Origin: PFJX01 sp040751755
Lineage (GTDB): Bacteria; Pseudomonadota; Gammaproteobacteria; Burkholderiales; Thiobacillaceae
Length of the DNA: 64,000 nt
NCBI GenBank assembly: GCA_040751755.1
Contig: JBFMHC010000024.1
Location: 54,510-118,509, forward strand
Reading direction: 5' to 3'
In this document: positions 1 to 7,748 of the stretch, piece after piece
Layout: the number at the start of each line of letters is the position of its first letter
Position numbering within the stretch: position 1 is the first letter of the stretch
Translations under genes and position numbers: made by a program
Notes under the pieces: generated by a model
What the model was told of the DNA's origin: nothing
Databases searched by the model: none
Seen by the model: only the letters and a program-made list of their open reading frames with translations

Positions 1-668
1 ACACCACCATCCCCACACGCGCCAACCAGGTGTTCTCCACCGCCGACGACAACCAGACCGCGGTGACCATCCACGTGCTGCAGGGCGAGCGCGAGATGTC
101 CGCCGGCAACAAGTCGCTGGGCCAGTTCAACCTCACCGATATCCCGCCGGCACCGCGCGGCATGCCGCAGATCGAGGTGACCTTCGACATCGACGCCAAC
201 GGTATCCTGCACGTCTCGGCCAAGGACAAGGGCACCGGCAAGGAGGCCAAGATCACCATCAAGGCCAACTCGGGCCTCTCCGAGGATGAGATCAAGAAGA
301 TGGTGAGTGATGCCGAGGCCAACGCCGCCGAGGATCACAAGGCCTTCGAACTCGCCACCGCGCGCAACCAGGCCGACAGCATGGTGCACTCGGTGAAGAA
401 GGCCCTCAAGGACTACGGCGACAAGGTCAGTGCCGACGAGAAGGCCAAGATCGAGGCCGCCATCGGCGACTGCGAGGCCGCCATCAAGGCTGGCGACAAG
501 GCCGAGATCGAGGCCAAGACCCAGGCCCTGGGCGAGGCCAGCCACAAGCTGGCCGAGCAGATGTATGCCCAGGAGCAGGGCGCGGCGGCGGGTGGCGCCG
601 AGGCCGGTGCCCGGAAGACCGACGACGACGTGGTGGACGCGGAGTTCGAGGAAGTGAAAGACAAGTAA
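1..668 (+). CDS. dnaK: Chaperone protein DnaK, C-terminal part (5' truncated by window edge)
   Basis: This is the last 222 or so residues of the housekeeping Hsp70. The reading frame is already open at base 3, so the start lies outside the window; the GTG at 30 is an internal Val codon. The substrate-binding beta-sandwich is visible (VTIHVLQGERE, then PAPRGMPQIEVTFDIDANG), followed by the helical lid and the conserved EEVKD-type tail, here FEEVKDK. DnaK binds unfolded peptides in an ATP-driven cycle with DnaJ and GrpE. The gene is followed after 94 bases by dnaJ on the same strand, the usual dnaKJ arrangement. Identification is certain. Confidence 0.97.
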   Translation, partial: TTIPTRANQVFSTADDNQTAVTIHVLQGEREMSAGNKSLGQFNLTDIPPAPRGMPQIEVTFDIDANGILHVSAKDKGTGKEAKITIKANSGLSEDEIKKMVSDAEANAAEDHKAFELATARNQADSMVHSVKKALKDYGDKVSADEKAKIEAAIGDCEAAIKAGDKAEIEAKTQALGEASHKLAEQMYAQEQGAAAGGAEAGARKTDDDVVDAEFEEVKDK

Positions 669-679
669 GGTTATTCCGA

Positions 680-747
680 CACGGGCTTGCCCGTGCCGTG
701 ATTACTGGCCGGGTTGAAGGGGCTTGCCCCTTAACCCGGCCGTTTTG
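680..747 (+). terminator. Two hairpins between dnaK and dnaJ, the second an intrinsic terminator/attenuator
   Basis: A first hairpin (CACGGG, loop CTTG, CCCGTG) lies at 680-695. A second, much stronger one spans 707-741: GGCCGGGTT plus AAGGGG pair with CCCCTT plus AACCCGGCC around a CTTG loop with one bulged G. It is followed by GTTTT, as in a Rho-independent terminator. Because dnaJ follows on the same strand with its own Shine-Dalgarno sequence, partial termination could keep DnaJ below DnaK. This is inferred from structure only. Confidence 0.7.
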
Positions 748-762
748 CTGACTGGGGAATGC

Positions 763-1884
763 ATGTCTAAACGGGATTACTACGAGATTCTCGGTGTCGC
801 GAAAGGCGCCTCCGACGACGAGATCAAGAAGGCCTTCAAGAAGCTGGCCATGAAGCACCACCCCGACCGCAACCAGGGCGACAAGGCGGCGGAGGAGAAA
901 TTCAAGGAGGCCAAGGAGGCCTACGACATCCTGTCAGATGCGCAGAAGCGGGCGGCCTACGACCAGTACGGCCATGCCGGCGTGGACCCCTCCATGGGGG
1001 GCGCAGGCGGGGGCAACTACCGCGACTTCGCCGATGCCTTCTCGGACATCTTCGGCGACATCTTCGGCGGCGGTGGCGGCGGTCGCCGCTCGCACGTCTA
1101 CCGCGGCGCCGACCTGCGCTACAACCTGGAGATCAGCCTGGAAGAGGCCGCGCGCGGCACCGAGACCAAGATCAAGGTGCCGGTGCTCTCCGAATGCGAG
1201 CACTGCCACGGCAGCGGCGCCAAGCCCGGCACCGACCCGGTGACCTGTCCAACCTGCGGTGGGCACGGCCAGGTGCGCATGCAGCAGGGCTTCTTCTCCA
1301 TCCAGCAGACCTGCCCGCGCTGCCACGGCAGCGGCCGCGTCATTGCCGAGCCCTGCTCGCATTGCCATGGCGAGGGCCGGATCAAGAAGCACAAGACCCT
1401 CTCGGTGCGCATCCCCGCCGGCGTCGACGAAGGCGACCGCATCCGCCTTTCCGGCGAGGGCGAGGCAGGCATCAACGGCGGCCCCCCCGGCGACCTGTAC
1501 GTACAGATCCATCTCAGGGAACACGCGGTGTTCCAGCGCGACCACGACGACCTGCACTGTGAGATGCCGATCTCCTTCGCCACCGCCGCCCTGGGCGGCG
1601 AGATCGAGATCCCCACCCTGGACGGCCACGCCACCATCAAGATCCCCGCCGAGACGCAGACCGGCAAGGTCTTCCGCCTGCGCGGCAAGGGCATCAAGGG
1701 CGTCCGCAGCGATCACCATGGCGACCTCCTCGCGCACGTGGTGGTGGAGACGCCGATCAATCTCACGGAACGCCAGAAGGAACTGCTCAAGGAGTTCGAG
1801 GCCTGCTGCAGCGGCCACGAAGGCAAGCACAACCCCCGAGCCAAGAGCTTCATGGACAAGGTGAAGGAATTCTTCGCGCAGTAG
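763..1884 (+). CDS. dnaJ: Chaperone protein DnaJ (Hsp40)
   Basis: Co-chaperone that delivers unfolded protein to DnaK and stimulates its ATPase. The 373 residues show the full type I layout: an N-terminal J domain with the HPD motif (KHHPDRN), a Gly/Phe-rich stretch, four CxxCxGxG zinc repeats (CEHCHGSG, CPTCGGHG, CPRCHGSG, CSHCHGEG) and the C-terminal peptide-binding domain. The ATG at 763 is chosen because it gives the canonical MSKRDYYE start and is preceded by GGGGA; the frame stays open 39 bases further upstream without support. The last codons (EFFAQ-stop) lie inside the first unit of a 100-bp tandem repeat. Confidence 0.98.
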   Translation: MSKRDYYEILGVAKGASDDEIKKAFKKLAMKHHPDRNQGDKAAEEKFKEAKEAYDILSDAQKRAAYDQYGHAGVDPSMGGAGGGNYRDFADAFSDIFGDIFGGGGGGRRSHVYRGADLRYNLEISLEEAARGTETKIKVPVLSECEHCHGSGAKPGTDPVTCPTCGGHGQVRMQQGFFSIQQTCPRCHGSGRVIAEPCSHCHGEGRIKKHKTLSVRIPAGVDEGDRIRLSGEGEAGINGGPPGDLYVQIHLREHAVFQRDHDDLHCEMPISFATAALGGEIEIPTLDGHATIKIPAETQTGKVFRLRGKGIKGVRSDHHGDLLAHVVVETPINLTERQKELLKEFEACCSGHEGKHNPRAKSFMDKVKEFFAQ

Positions 1885-2218
1885 CGAAGGATTCCCACCT
1901 TGCGGCGCAGGCTGACCGGCATGCCGGTCAAGCGAGCGTAGCGAGCGGCCGCAGCCACACTCCCGGGAATTCTTCGCGCAGTAGCGAAGGATNNNNNNNN
2001 NNNNNNNNNNNNNNNNNNNNNNNNNNNNNNNNNNNNNNNNNNNNNNNNNNNNNNNNNNNNNNNNNNNNNNNNNNNNNNNNNNNNNNNNNNNNATTCTTCG
2101 CGCAGTAGCGAAGGATTCCCACCTTGCGGCGCAGGCTGACCGGCATGCCGGTCAAGCGAGCGTAGCGAGCGGCCGCAGCCACACTCCCGGGAATTCTTCG
2201 CGCAGTAGCGAAGGATTC
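1869..2218. repeat. 100-bp tandem repeat interrupted by the assembly gap
   Basis: The unit beginning ATTCTTCGCGCAGTAGCGAA starts at 1869, again at 1969 (cut by the gap), at 2093 and at 2193 (partial), so the period is exactly 100 on both sides of the gap. Each unit starts with an 11-bp hairpin (GAATTCTTCGC, loop GCAGTA, GCGAAGGATTC, with one G-T pair). It also carries a perfect 16-bp palindrome, GACCGGCATGCCGGTC, and an AGCGAGCGTAGCGAGCG stretch. The first unit overlaps the final codons and stop of dnaJ, so the later units carry copies of that gene end. The real copy number is unknown. Confidence 0.9.
1993..2092. other. Assembly gap (100 N)
   Basis: Exactly 100 undetermined bases, the conventional placeholder for a gap of unknown size. 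The 24 bases before the gap (1969-1992) are identical to the 24 bases after it (2093-2116), so the two contigs end in the same repeat unit and may overlap rather than be separated. Confidence 0.97.
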
Positions 2219-2435
2219 CTTCGCCTTGCCCTGGCCCCCCGGCTTTCGTCGGGGTGATGGGGCGGTCTGCGTTTTTCCAAACACCTTTCCAGGGCCACTC
2301 TCGCGAGTAATATGCGCAAATAAGCAGCAATACGCGGGGGGTCTCCATGTCGTCTGGTCGTCTTCCTCGACCGTCAGGTCCGCAACCGTCGCCGCGGGTG
2401 CGCGCGGCCGCTCCAGCCCGCAGGGTGTCGCAGCG

Positions 2436-3380
2436 GTGAGGCCCTGGCACGGCATCGTCCTGTGCCTGGCCCTGCTGACGGGGTGTGGCGAGGTGCCGCA
2501 ACCCCCCCTGCGCGTGGGACTGAATCCCTGGGTCGGCTACGACCCCCTGGTGTTGGTGCGCGAACGTGGCCTGCTGGACGCGGATCAGGTGCGCGTGATC
2601 GAACTCGGTTCAGCCAGCGAGGGCCTGCGCGCGATGCGCAACGGCCTGCTGGACGCCGCCGCCCTCACCCTGGACGAGACCCTGCGCCTGGCGAACGAGG
2701 GCGTGGCATTGCGGATCGTGGCGATCCTGGATGTCTCGAACGGTGCCGACGCGGTACTCGCGCGGCCGGGCATTGCCACCCCGGCGCAGCTCAGGCATCG
2801 GCGCATCGCCGTGGAACGGACGGCCCTGGGGGCGCTGATGCTGGATGCGCTGTTGCGGGCGGGCGGGCTGGACACGGGGGAGGTCGACGTGGTCCACGCC
2901 GAGGTCTCGCAGATGGAACAGCTGATCGCAACCGGGCGGGTGGATGCGGTGGTGGCCTTCGAGCCGATCAAGAGCCGCCTTGTCGCGCAGGGCTACCGCT
3001 CGATCTTCGACAGCCGCGGCCTGCCGGGTGCGATCCTCGATGTGCTGGTGGTGCGTGCCGGTGTGCCCGAGGCACGCGTCGCTGCGCTCAGGGATGGCTG
3101 GGAACGCGGCCGCTACGCCCTGCTGGCGGCACCGCAGGCCTCCGCGGCGCTGCTGGCGCCGGGCGTCGGGCTGACGCCCGGGCAGTATCTCGCCACCCTC
3201 GATGGCCTCGATTTCATGACGCAGGCGGAGAGCGCGCACAGCCTGGCCGGACAGCCCGCGCCCATCGAGGCGCGCGCAGAGCCGCTGGTGCGGACACTCC
3301 TGCGTCTGGGGCTGCTCGGTGCCCGTCCCGACTGGCATGCGCTGCTCGGCAGGGGCAAGCACGACAGGGCACGACCGTGA
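2436..3380 (+). CDS. Lipoprotein solute-binding protein, NMT1/SsuA-type, orphan (no transporter genes)
   Basis: Predicted periplasmic or membrane-anchored ligand-binding protein of 314 residues. The GTG at 2436 gives a classic lipoprotein signal: MRPWHG, a hydrophobic run, then the lipobox LLTGC with Cys at about residue 17. Starting further upstream would bury this signal. The body begins RVGLNPWVGYDPL and resembles periplasmic binding proteins of the nitrate/sulfonate/thiamine-precursor class (NMT1/SsuA). No permease or ATPase gene is nearby. Its stop overlaps the GTG start of the downstream histidine kinase (GTGA), so the two are probably translated together and the protein may be a sensory co-receptor. 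The ligand cannot be predicted. Confidence 0.85.
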   Translation: MRPWHGIVLCLALLTGCGEVPQPPLRVGLNPWVGYDPLVLVRERGLLDADQVRVIELGSASEGLRAMRNGLLDAAALTLDETLRLANEGVALRIVAILDVSNGADAVLARPGIATPAQLRHRRIAVERTALGALMLDALLRAGGLDTGEVDVVHAEVSQMEQLIATGRVDAVVAFEPIKSRLVAQGYRSIFDSRGLPGAILDVLVVRAGVPEARVAALRDGWERGRYALLAAPQASAALLAPGVGLTPGQYLATLDGLDFMTQAESAHSLAGQPAPIEARAEPLVRTLLRLGLLGARPDWHALLGRGKHDRARP

Positions 3381-5659
3381 TCTGGAGGCCGCTCCTCGCC
3401 TTGCCGGCTCGCCACCTCGCGCCGTTGTTGCTGGTGCTGCTCGCCGTCGTCACCTCGGCGGTCAACCACTTCGCGCAGGTGCAACGCTTCGGCCGGGAGA
3501 TCGAGGCGCAACAGCGCCAACGTCTGCTCGAACGCCTGAGCCTGGAACAGACCCGCCTGGAACAGCAGATCGGCCTCGACGACGCCGGCGAGACACGCCG
3601 CCTGATCGCCGCGCTGGGTCTTGTCGACGGCATCACGCATGCCTGGCTGATCGGGCGCGACGGCCGTGTCGATGGCGCGTTGTCGCGCCTCGACCTGGCA
3701 CGCCCCGCGGCCAAGCTCCTCGCCAGGCAGCCTGCGCCCCTGCGGCAGGCCCTGCTGGATGCCCTGCCGCGCAAGGTTTCTCATATCCGCATCGAGAGGA
3801 TCGCCGGCGAAGAAGCCCTGCTGGGCCTGGTCCCCATCCACGACGAGCACCGCCTGCTGGTGCGGCTGGACCTGGCGGGGCCGCTTGCCGCGCGCCTGCA
3901 CGAGGGACGCGGCGAATTGCTGCGCCAGGCGGGCATGACGCTGGCCTTCGCGGCGCTGCTCGCCCTGCTGCTGCACCTGCTCTGGTTCCGCCGCGCGCAC
4001 CGTCTCACCGACACCACCGCCGCCATCGCCTCCGGTCACCTGGAGGCACGCGCGGCGCTCAGCGGGCACGATGAACTCGCGGAGATCGGTGCCGCGATCG
4101 ACCACATGGCGGGCGAGCTGCAGAATCGGCATGCGCAGTTGCAGCAGCTGGCGAGCATGATCGAGCACTCCCCCGTGGTCGCCATCGCCTGGCGCAACGC
4201 CGCGGGCTGGCCGGTGACCTTCGTCAGCCACAACGTCCGGCAATGGGGCTATTCGCGCCACGATCTCCTGGACGGCAGACTGCGCTTCGCGGACCTGATC
4301 CATCCGCATGACCGCCCCTACGTGGAGTCAGAGGTGGCGCGTCACATCGGCGAAGGGCCCGACGATTACCGACTGGAGTACCGCCTGCGCCATGCCGACG
4401 GCCATTGGATGTGGATCGACGACCGCACCTGGCTGAGCCGTGAGCGGGACGGCCGGGTGCGCGAGATCAAGGGGGTGCTGCTGGACATCAGCGAGGGCAG
4501 GAAGGCCGAGGAGGCCTTGCGCACCCAGCAGGAGTTCTTCCGGCTGATCGCGGAGAACATCGAGGACTTCATCGCCGTGCTCGACGCGGAGGGGCGCCGC
4601 CTGTACAACAGCCCCTCCTACCGGCGCTTCTTCGCCGAGGGGCGGATCGGCCATGGCAGCGACTCCTTCGCCGAGATCCACCCGGAAGACCGCGACCGCA
4701 TCGTGCGCATCTTCCGCGACACGGTGCGAACCGGCCGCGGCTGTCGGGCGGAGTTCCGTTTCCTGCTCGACGACGGCTCGGTGCGCGAGATGGAATCGAG
4801 CGGCATCGCCATCCGCGACAGGGCAGGGCAGGTGACGCGCGTCCTGGTGGTCTCGCGCGACGTCACCGAACGCAAGGCGGCGGAGCGGGCCATCCACGAA
4901 CTCAACGCCAGCCTGGAGGCGCGCGTCGCCGAGCGCACCGCCGAGCTGCAGGTCCTCAACCAGTCTCTGGAGAGCTTCGTCTACTCGGTTTCGCACGATC
5001 TGAAGACGCCGTTGCGAGGCATCGAGGGCTACAGCCGGCTGTTGCAGGCGGATTGCGCGGAACGGCTCGACGAGGAGGGGCGCCTCTTCCTCGCCAACAT
5101 CCGCTCAGGCGTCGCGCGCATGAACGAGCTGATCGATGATCTGCTGGACTATTCCCGCATGGAGCGGCGCAAGCTGGACGAGGTGCCGGTATCCCTTGCT
5201 GCCGCGGTGGGCAGGTTGCTGGAGGAACGCGCACAGGAGCTTGCGCGGCGGGGCGTGCGGATCGAATCGGCGGTACCGCCGCTGTGGGTGCGGGCCGATG
5301 CGGACGGCCTGGCCCTGGTGTTGCGCAACCTCCTGGAGAACGCCGTCAAGTTCAGCGCCCATGTGGCGCAACCGCGCATCGACATCGGTGCCAGGGAAGA
5401 GGGGGAGGAGATCGTCCTGTGGGTCGGGGACAACGGCATCGGCTTCGACATGAAGTACCACGACCGCATCTTCGAGATCTTCCAGCGCCTGCACCGCCTG
5501 GAGGACTACCCGGGCACGGGTATCGGCCTGGCGCTGGTACGCAAGGCGATGCAGCGCATGGGCGGACGTGTGTGGGCGGAGGGCGCGCCGGGGCAGGGGG
5601 CCACCTTCTACCTGTCGTTCACGCGGGGGGAGCCTGATAAGCTTGCGGCAGCGACGTAA
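3377..5659 (+). CDS. Membrane-bound PAS-domain sensor histidine kinase
   Basis: A 760-residue two-component sensor. A first membrane helix (about residues 10-28), an extracytoplasmic stretch of about 150 residues and a second helix (LLALLLHLLWF) are followed by a HAMP-like segment, two PAS domains (about 250-375 and 385-500), a HisKA domain with SVSHDLKTP (phospho-acceptor His540) and a HATPase domain with NLLENAVKFS, DNGIGFD and GTGIGLALV. This kinase core resembles the bacteriophytochrome-like class. The GTG start at 3377 overlaps the stop of the lipoprotein gene, suggesting that the binding protein supplies ligand information to the periplasmic part. A Rcp1-type receiver follows 28 bases downstream. 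Confidence 0.93.
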   Translation: MIWRPLLALPARHLAPLLLVLLAVVTSAVNHFAQVQRFGREIEAQQRQRLLERLSLEQTRLEQQIGLDDAGETRRLIAALGLVDGITHAWLIGRDGRVDGALSRLDLARPAAKLLARQPAPLRQALLDALPRKVSHIRIERIAGEEALLGLVPIHDEHRLLVRLDLAGPLAARLHEGRGELLRQAGMTLAFAALLALLLHLLWFRRAHRLTDTTAAIASGHLEARAALSGHDELAEIGAAIDHMAGELQNRHAQLQQLASMIEHSPVVAIAWRNAAGWPVTFVSHNVRQWGYSRHDLLDGRLRFADLIHPHDRPYVESEVARHIGEGPDDYRLEYRLRHADGHWMWIDDRTWLSRERDGRVREIKGVLLDISEGRKAEEALRTQQEFFRLIAENIEDFIAVLDAEGRRLYNSPSYRRFFAEGRIGHGSDSFAEIHPEDRDRIVRIFRDTVRTGRGCRAEFRFLLDDGSVREMESSGIAIRDRAGQVTRVLVVSRDVTERKAAERAIHELNASLEARVAERTAELQVLNQSLESFVYSVSHDLKTPLRGIEGYSRLLQADCAERLDEEGRLFLANIRSGVARMNELIDDLLDYSRMERRKLDEVPVSLAAAVGRLLEERAQELARRGVRIESAVPPLWVRADADGLALVLRNLLENAVKFSAHVAQPRIDIGAREEGEEIVLWVGDNGIGFDMKYHDRIFEIFQRLHRLEDYPGTGIGLALVRKAMQRMGGRVWAEGAPGQGATFYLSFTRGEPDKLAAAT

Positions 5660-5687
5660 ATAAGAAACACACCTAGGGAGGTGTAGC

Positions 5688-6119
5688 GTGTCAGCCACTC
5701 ATCTTTGCCCGCCCATCCTGCTCGTCGAGGACAATCCGGTCGACGTCGACCTCACCCTGCGGGCGTTCGCGCGCCGCAAGCTCGCCAACCCTGTGCACGT
5801 GGCGCGCGACGGCGAGGAGGCGCTGGACTGGATCCCGCGCTGGCTGGGGGGGGAGGCGAGGCCGGCGGTGATCCTGCTCGATCTCAACATGCCGCGCGTG
5901 GACGGCCTGACCGTGCTGCGCGAGCTCAAGTCCCACCCCGACCTGCAGCGCATCCCGGTGGTCATCCTCACCACCTCCAGGGAAGACCGCGACATCAACG
6001 CCGCCTACGCCCTGGGCGCCAATTCCTACATCGTCAAGCCGGTGGAGTTCGAGAACTTCATGGATGTGGCGCAGCAGATCGAGCTGTACTGGTGCGTGAC
6101 CAACGAACGTCCGAGGTGA
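5688..6119 (+). CDS. Single-domain response regulator (Rcp1-like receiver)
   Basis: A stand-alone receiver domain of 143 residues: acidic pocket LVEDNPVDVD, phospho-acceptor Asp65 in LLDLNMPRVDG, conserved Thr/Ser in LTTSRED and Lys in IVKPVEF. It has no output domain. The pattern matches the small Rcp1-type regulators that partner with phytochrome-like kinases such as the one just upstream. The GTG start at 5688 is preceded by AGGGAGGTG at good spacing. It probably relays phosphate from the upstream kinase, either to the next gene product or to a target elsewhere. Confidence 0.93.
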   Translation: MSATHLCPPILLVEDNPVDVDLTLRAFARRKLANPVHVARDGEEALDWIPRWLGGEARPAVILLDLNMPRVDGLTVLRELKSHPDLQRIPVVILTTSREDRDINAAYALGANSYIVKPVEFENFMDVAQQIELYWCVTNERPR

Positions 6120-6125
6120 ACCGCG

Positions 6126-7748
6126 GTGCGCGTGCTCTACATCGAGGATTCCCCCGCCGACGCCGACCTGGCGCAGCGCGTCCTCGCGCGCAGCGCGCCG
6201 GGCATCGAACTCGATGTGGCGACGAGTGTCTCGGAGGGGGTGGGGCGGCTTGCCAATGCGGAGGCGTATGACCTGCTGCTGTGCGACCTGACCCTGCCCG
6301 ACGGCAACGGCCTGGACGTGCTGACGTTCGTCCGCGAACGGGACCTGCCACTCGCGGTGGTCATCCTCACCGGCTCGGGCGACCAGGATGCCGCCATCGC
6401 CGCCCTCAAGGCCGGCGCCGACGACTACCTGCTGAAACGCGACGACTACCTGCGGCGCCTGCCGCGCACCCTCGCCGCCGCGCTCAGCCGTTTCCACGAC
6501 TCGGCGCAGCGGCGCACGCGCGTGCTGCGCGTGCTCTACGTCGAGCACAACGTCTACGACGTGGATCTGATGCGCCGCCACCTCGCGCAGAACGCCCCGC
6601 ACATCCGCTTCAACACGGTGGGCAGCGCCGAGCAGGCACTGGAGCGCCTGCCGCGCAACAGCGACACGGCGGCCGAGTTCGACGTGCTGCTGCTGGACTA
6701 CCGCCTGGCGGGCATGGACGGCCTGGAACTGGCGAAGATCGTGCGCGAGGAGCGCGGCCTCGACATCCCCATCGTCATGATCACCGGCCACGGCAGCGAA
6801 GAGGTCGCGGCGCGCGCCCTGCACCTGGGCATCGACGACTACCTGGCCAAGCACGAAGGCTACCTCTACGAACTGGCCGCCACCCTGGAGAAGGTGCACC
6901 GGCAGGCGGAACTGGCGCGCGAGCGCGCCAACCTGCGCGAGACCAGCCAGCGTCTCTCCCACCTCATCGCCACCAGCCCGAGCATCCTCTACAGCCTGCG
7001 TGTGGAGGGGAGGGGCACGCAGCCGGCGTGGATCAGCGACAACGTCGAGGCGCTGCTGGGGTACACGCCGCAGCAGGTCCTGAAGCCGGACTGGTGGAGG
7101 TCGCGGCTGCACGAGGACGACCGCCGGCGCGTGGCCGAAGGCGCCGAGGAACTGTTCAGGCGAGACAGCCTGTCGCGCGAATACCGGCTGCTGCGCCAGG
7201 ACGGGCGCGTCGTCTGGATCCACGATGACCAGCGCTTGCTGCGCGACGAGAGCGGCGAGCCGATCGAGGTGGTCGGCACCTGGCTGGACATCAGCGGACG
7301 CAAGCGTGCCGAGGCCATCCAGCAGGCGCGCAACGCGGTGCTCGGACAGATCGTCGCCAACCGCCCGCTGGCGGGCATTCTCGAAGACATCGCGCACCGC
7401 CTGGAGGCGATCGGCGCGCGCATGCGCGTCTCCATCCTGCTGCTCGACACCTACTCGGGCCGGCTCGTCACCGGCGCCGCCCCCAGCCTGCCGGATTTCT
7501 ACAACGCCGCCGTGCAGGGGCTGGAACCCGGCGAAGGGCGGGGATCCTGCGGCACCGCCGCCTGGAGCGGCGAGCCGGTGATCGTCGCCGACATCGACAG
7601 CCACCCGTACTGGCAGGCCTACCTGCACCTGACGCAACGTGCCGGCCTGCATGCCTGCTGGTCGGTGCCGTTCAAGGACGAACTCGGGCGGGTGCTCGGC
7701 ACCTTCGCCATCTACCACGACGAACCGCGCGCCCCCGGAGCAGGCTGA
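6126..7748 (+). CDS. REC-REC-PAS-GAF signalling protein, N-terminal part of a frameshifted GGDEF/EAL protein
   Basis: 540 residues beginning with GTG, 6 bases after the receiver gene. Domain order: receiver 1 (LYIEDSPADAD; Asp in LLCDLTLPDGNG), receiver 2 (LYVEHNVYDVD; Asp in LLLDYRLAGMDG), a PAS domain (about 280-395) and most of a GAF domain (about 410-535). The frame ends abruptly at EPRAPGAG-stop. Dropping one C from the CCCCC run at 7732-7736 continues the GAF domain as EPRAPEQADLDLIEEF into the next frame, which holds PAS-GGDEF-EAL. The two halves are therefore one 1120-residue c-di-GMP enzyme, broken either by a real mutation or by a homopolymer sequencing error. Receiver 2 has His where the second acidic-pocket residue is usually Asp. 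Confidence 0.88.
   Translation: MRVLYIEDSPADADLAQRVLARSAPGIELDVATSVSEGVGRLANAEAYDLLLCDLTLPDGNGLDVLTFVRERDLPLAVVILTGSGDQDAAIAALKAGADDYLLKRDDYLRRLPRTLAAALSRFHDSAQRRTRVLRVLYVEHNVYDVDLMRRHLAQNAPHIRFNTVGSAEQALERLPRNSDTAAEFDVLLLDYRLAGMDGLELAKIVREERGLDIPIVMITGHGSEEVAARALHLGIDDYLAKHEGYLYELAATLEKVHRQAELARERANLRETSQRLSHLIATSPSILYSLRVEGRGTQPAWISDNVEALLGYTPQQVLKPDWWRSRLHEDDRRRVAEGAEELFRRDSLSREYRLLRQDGRVVWIHDDQRLLRDESGEPIEVVGTWLDISGRKRAEAIQQARNAVLGQIVANRPLAGILEDIAHRLEAIGARMRVSILLLDTYSGRLVTGAAPSLPDFYNAAVQGLEPGEGRGSCGTAAWSGEPVIVADIDSHPYWQAYLHLTQRAGLHACWSVPFKDELGRVLGTFAIYHDEPRAPGAG

Noticed and set aside
1869..2218. CRISPR-like array
   Set aside because: The repeat units are contiguous 100-bp copies without unique spacers, so this is a tandem repeat.
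2347..2439. Possible 30-residue leader peptide overlapping the lipoprotein start
   Set aside because: Arg/Pro-rich reading with no Shine-Dalgarno sequence; the overlap with GTG at 2436 is likely chance.
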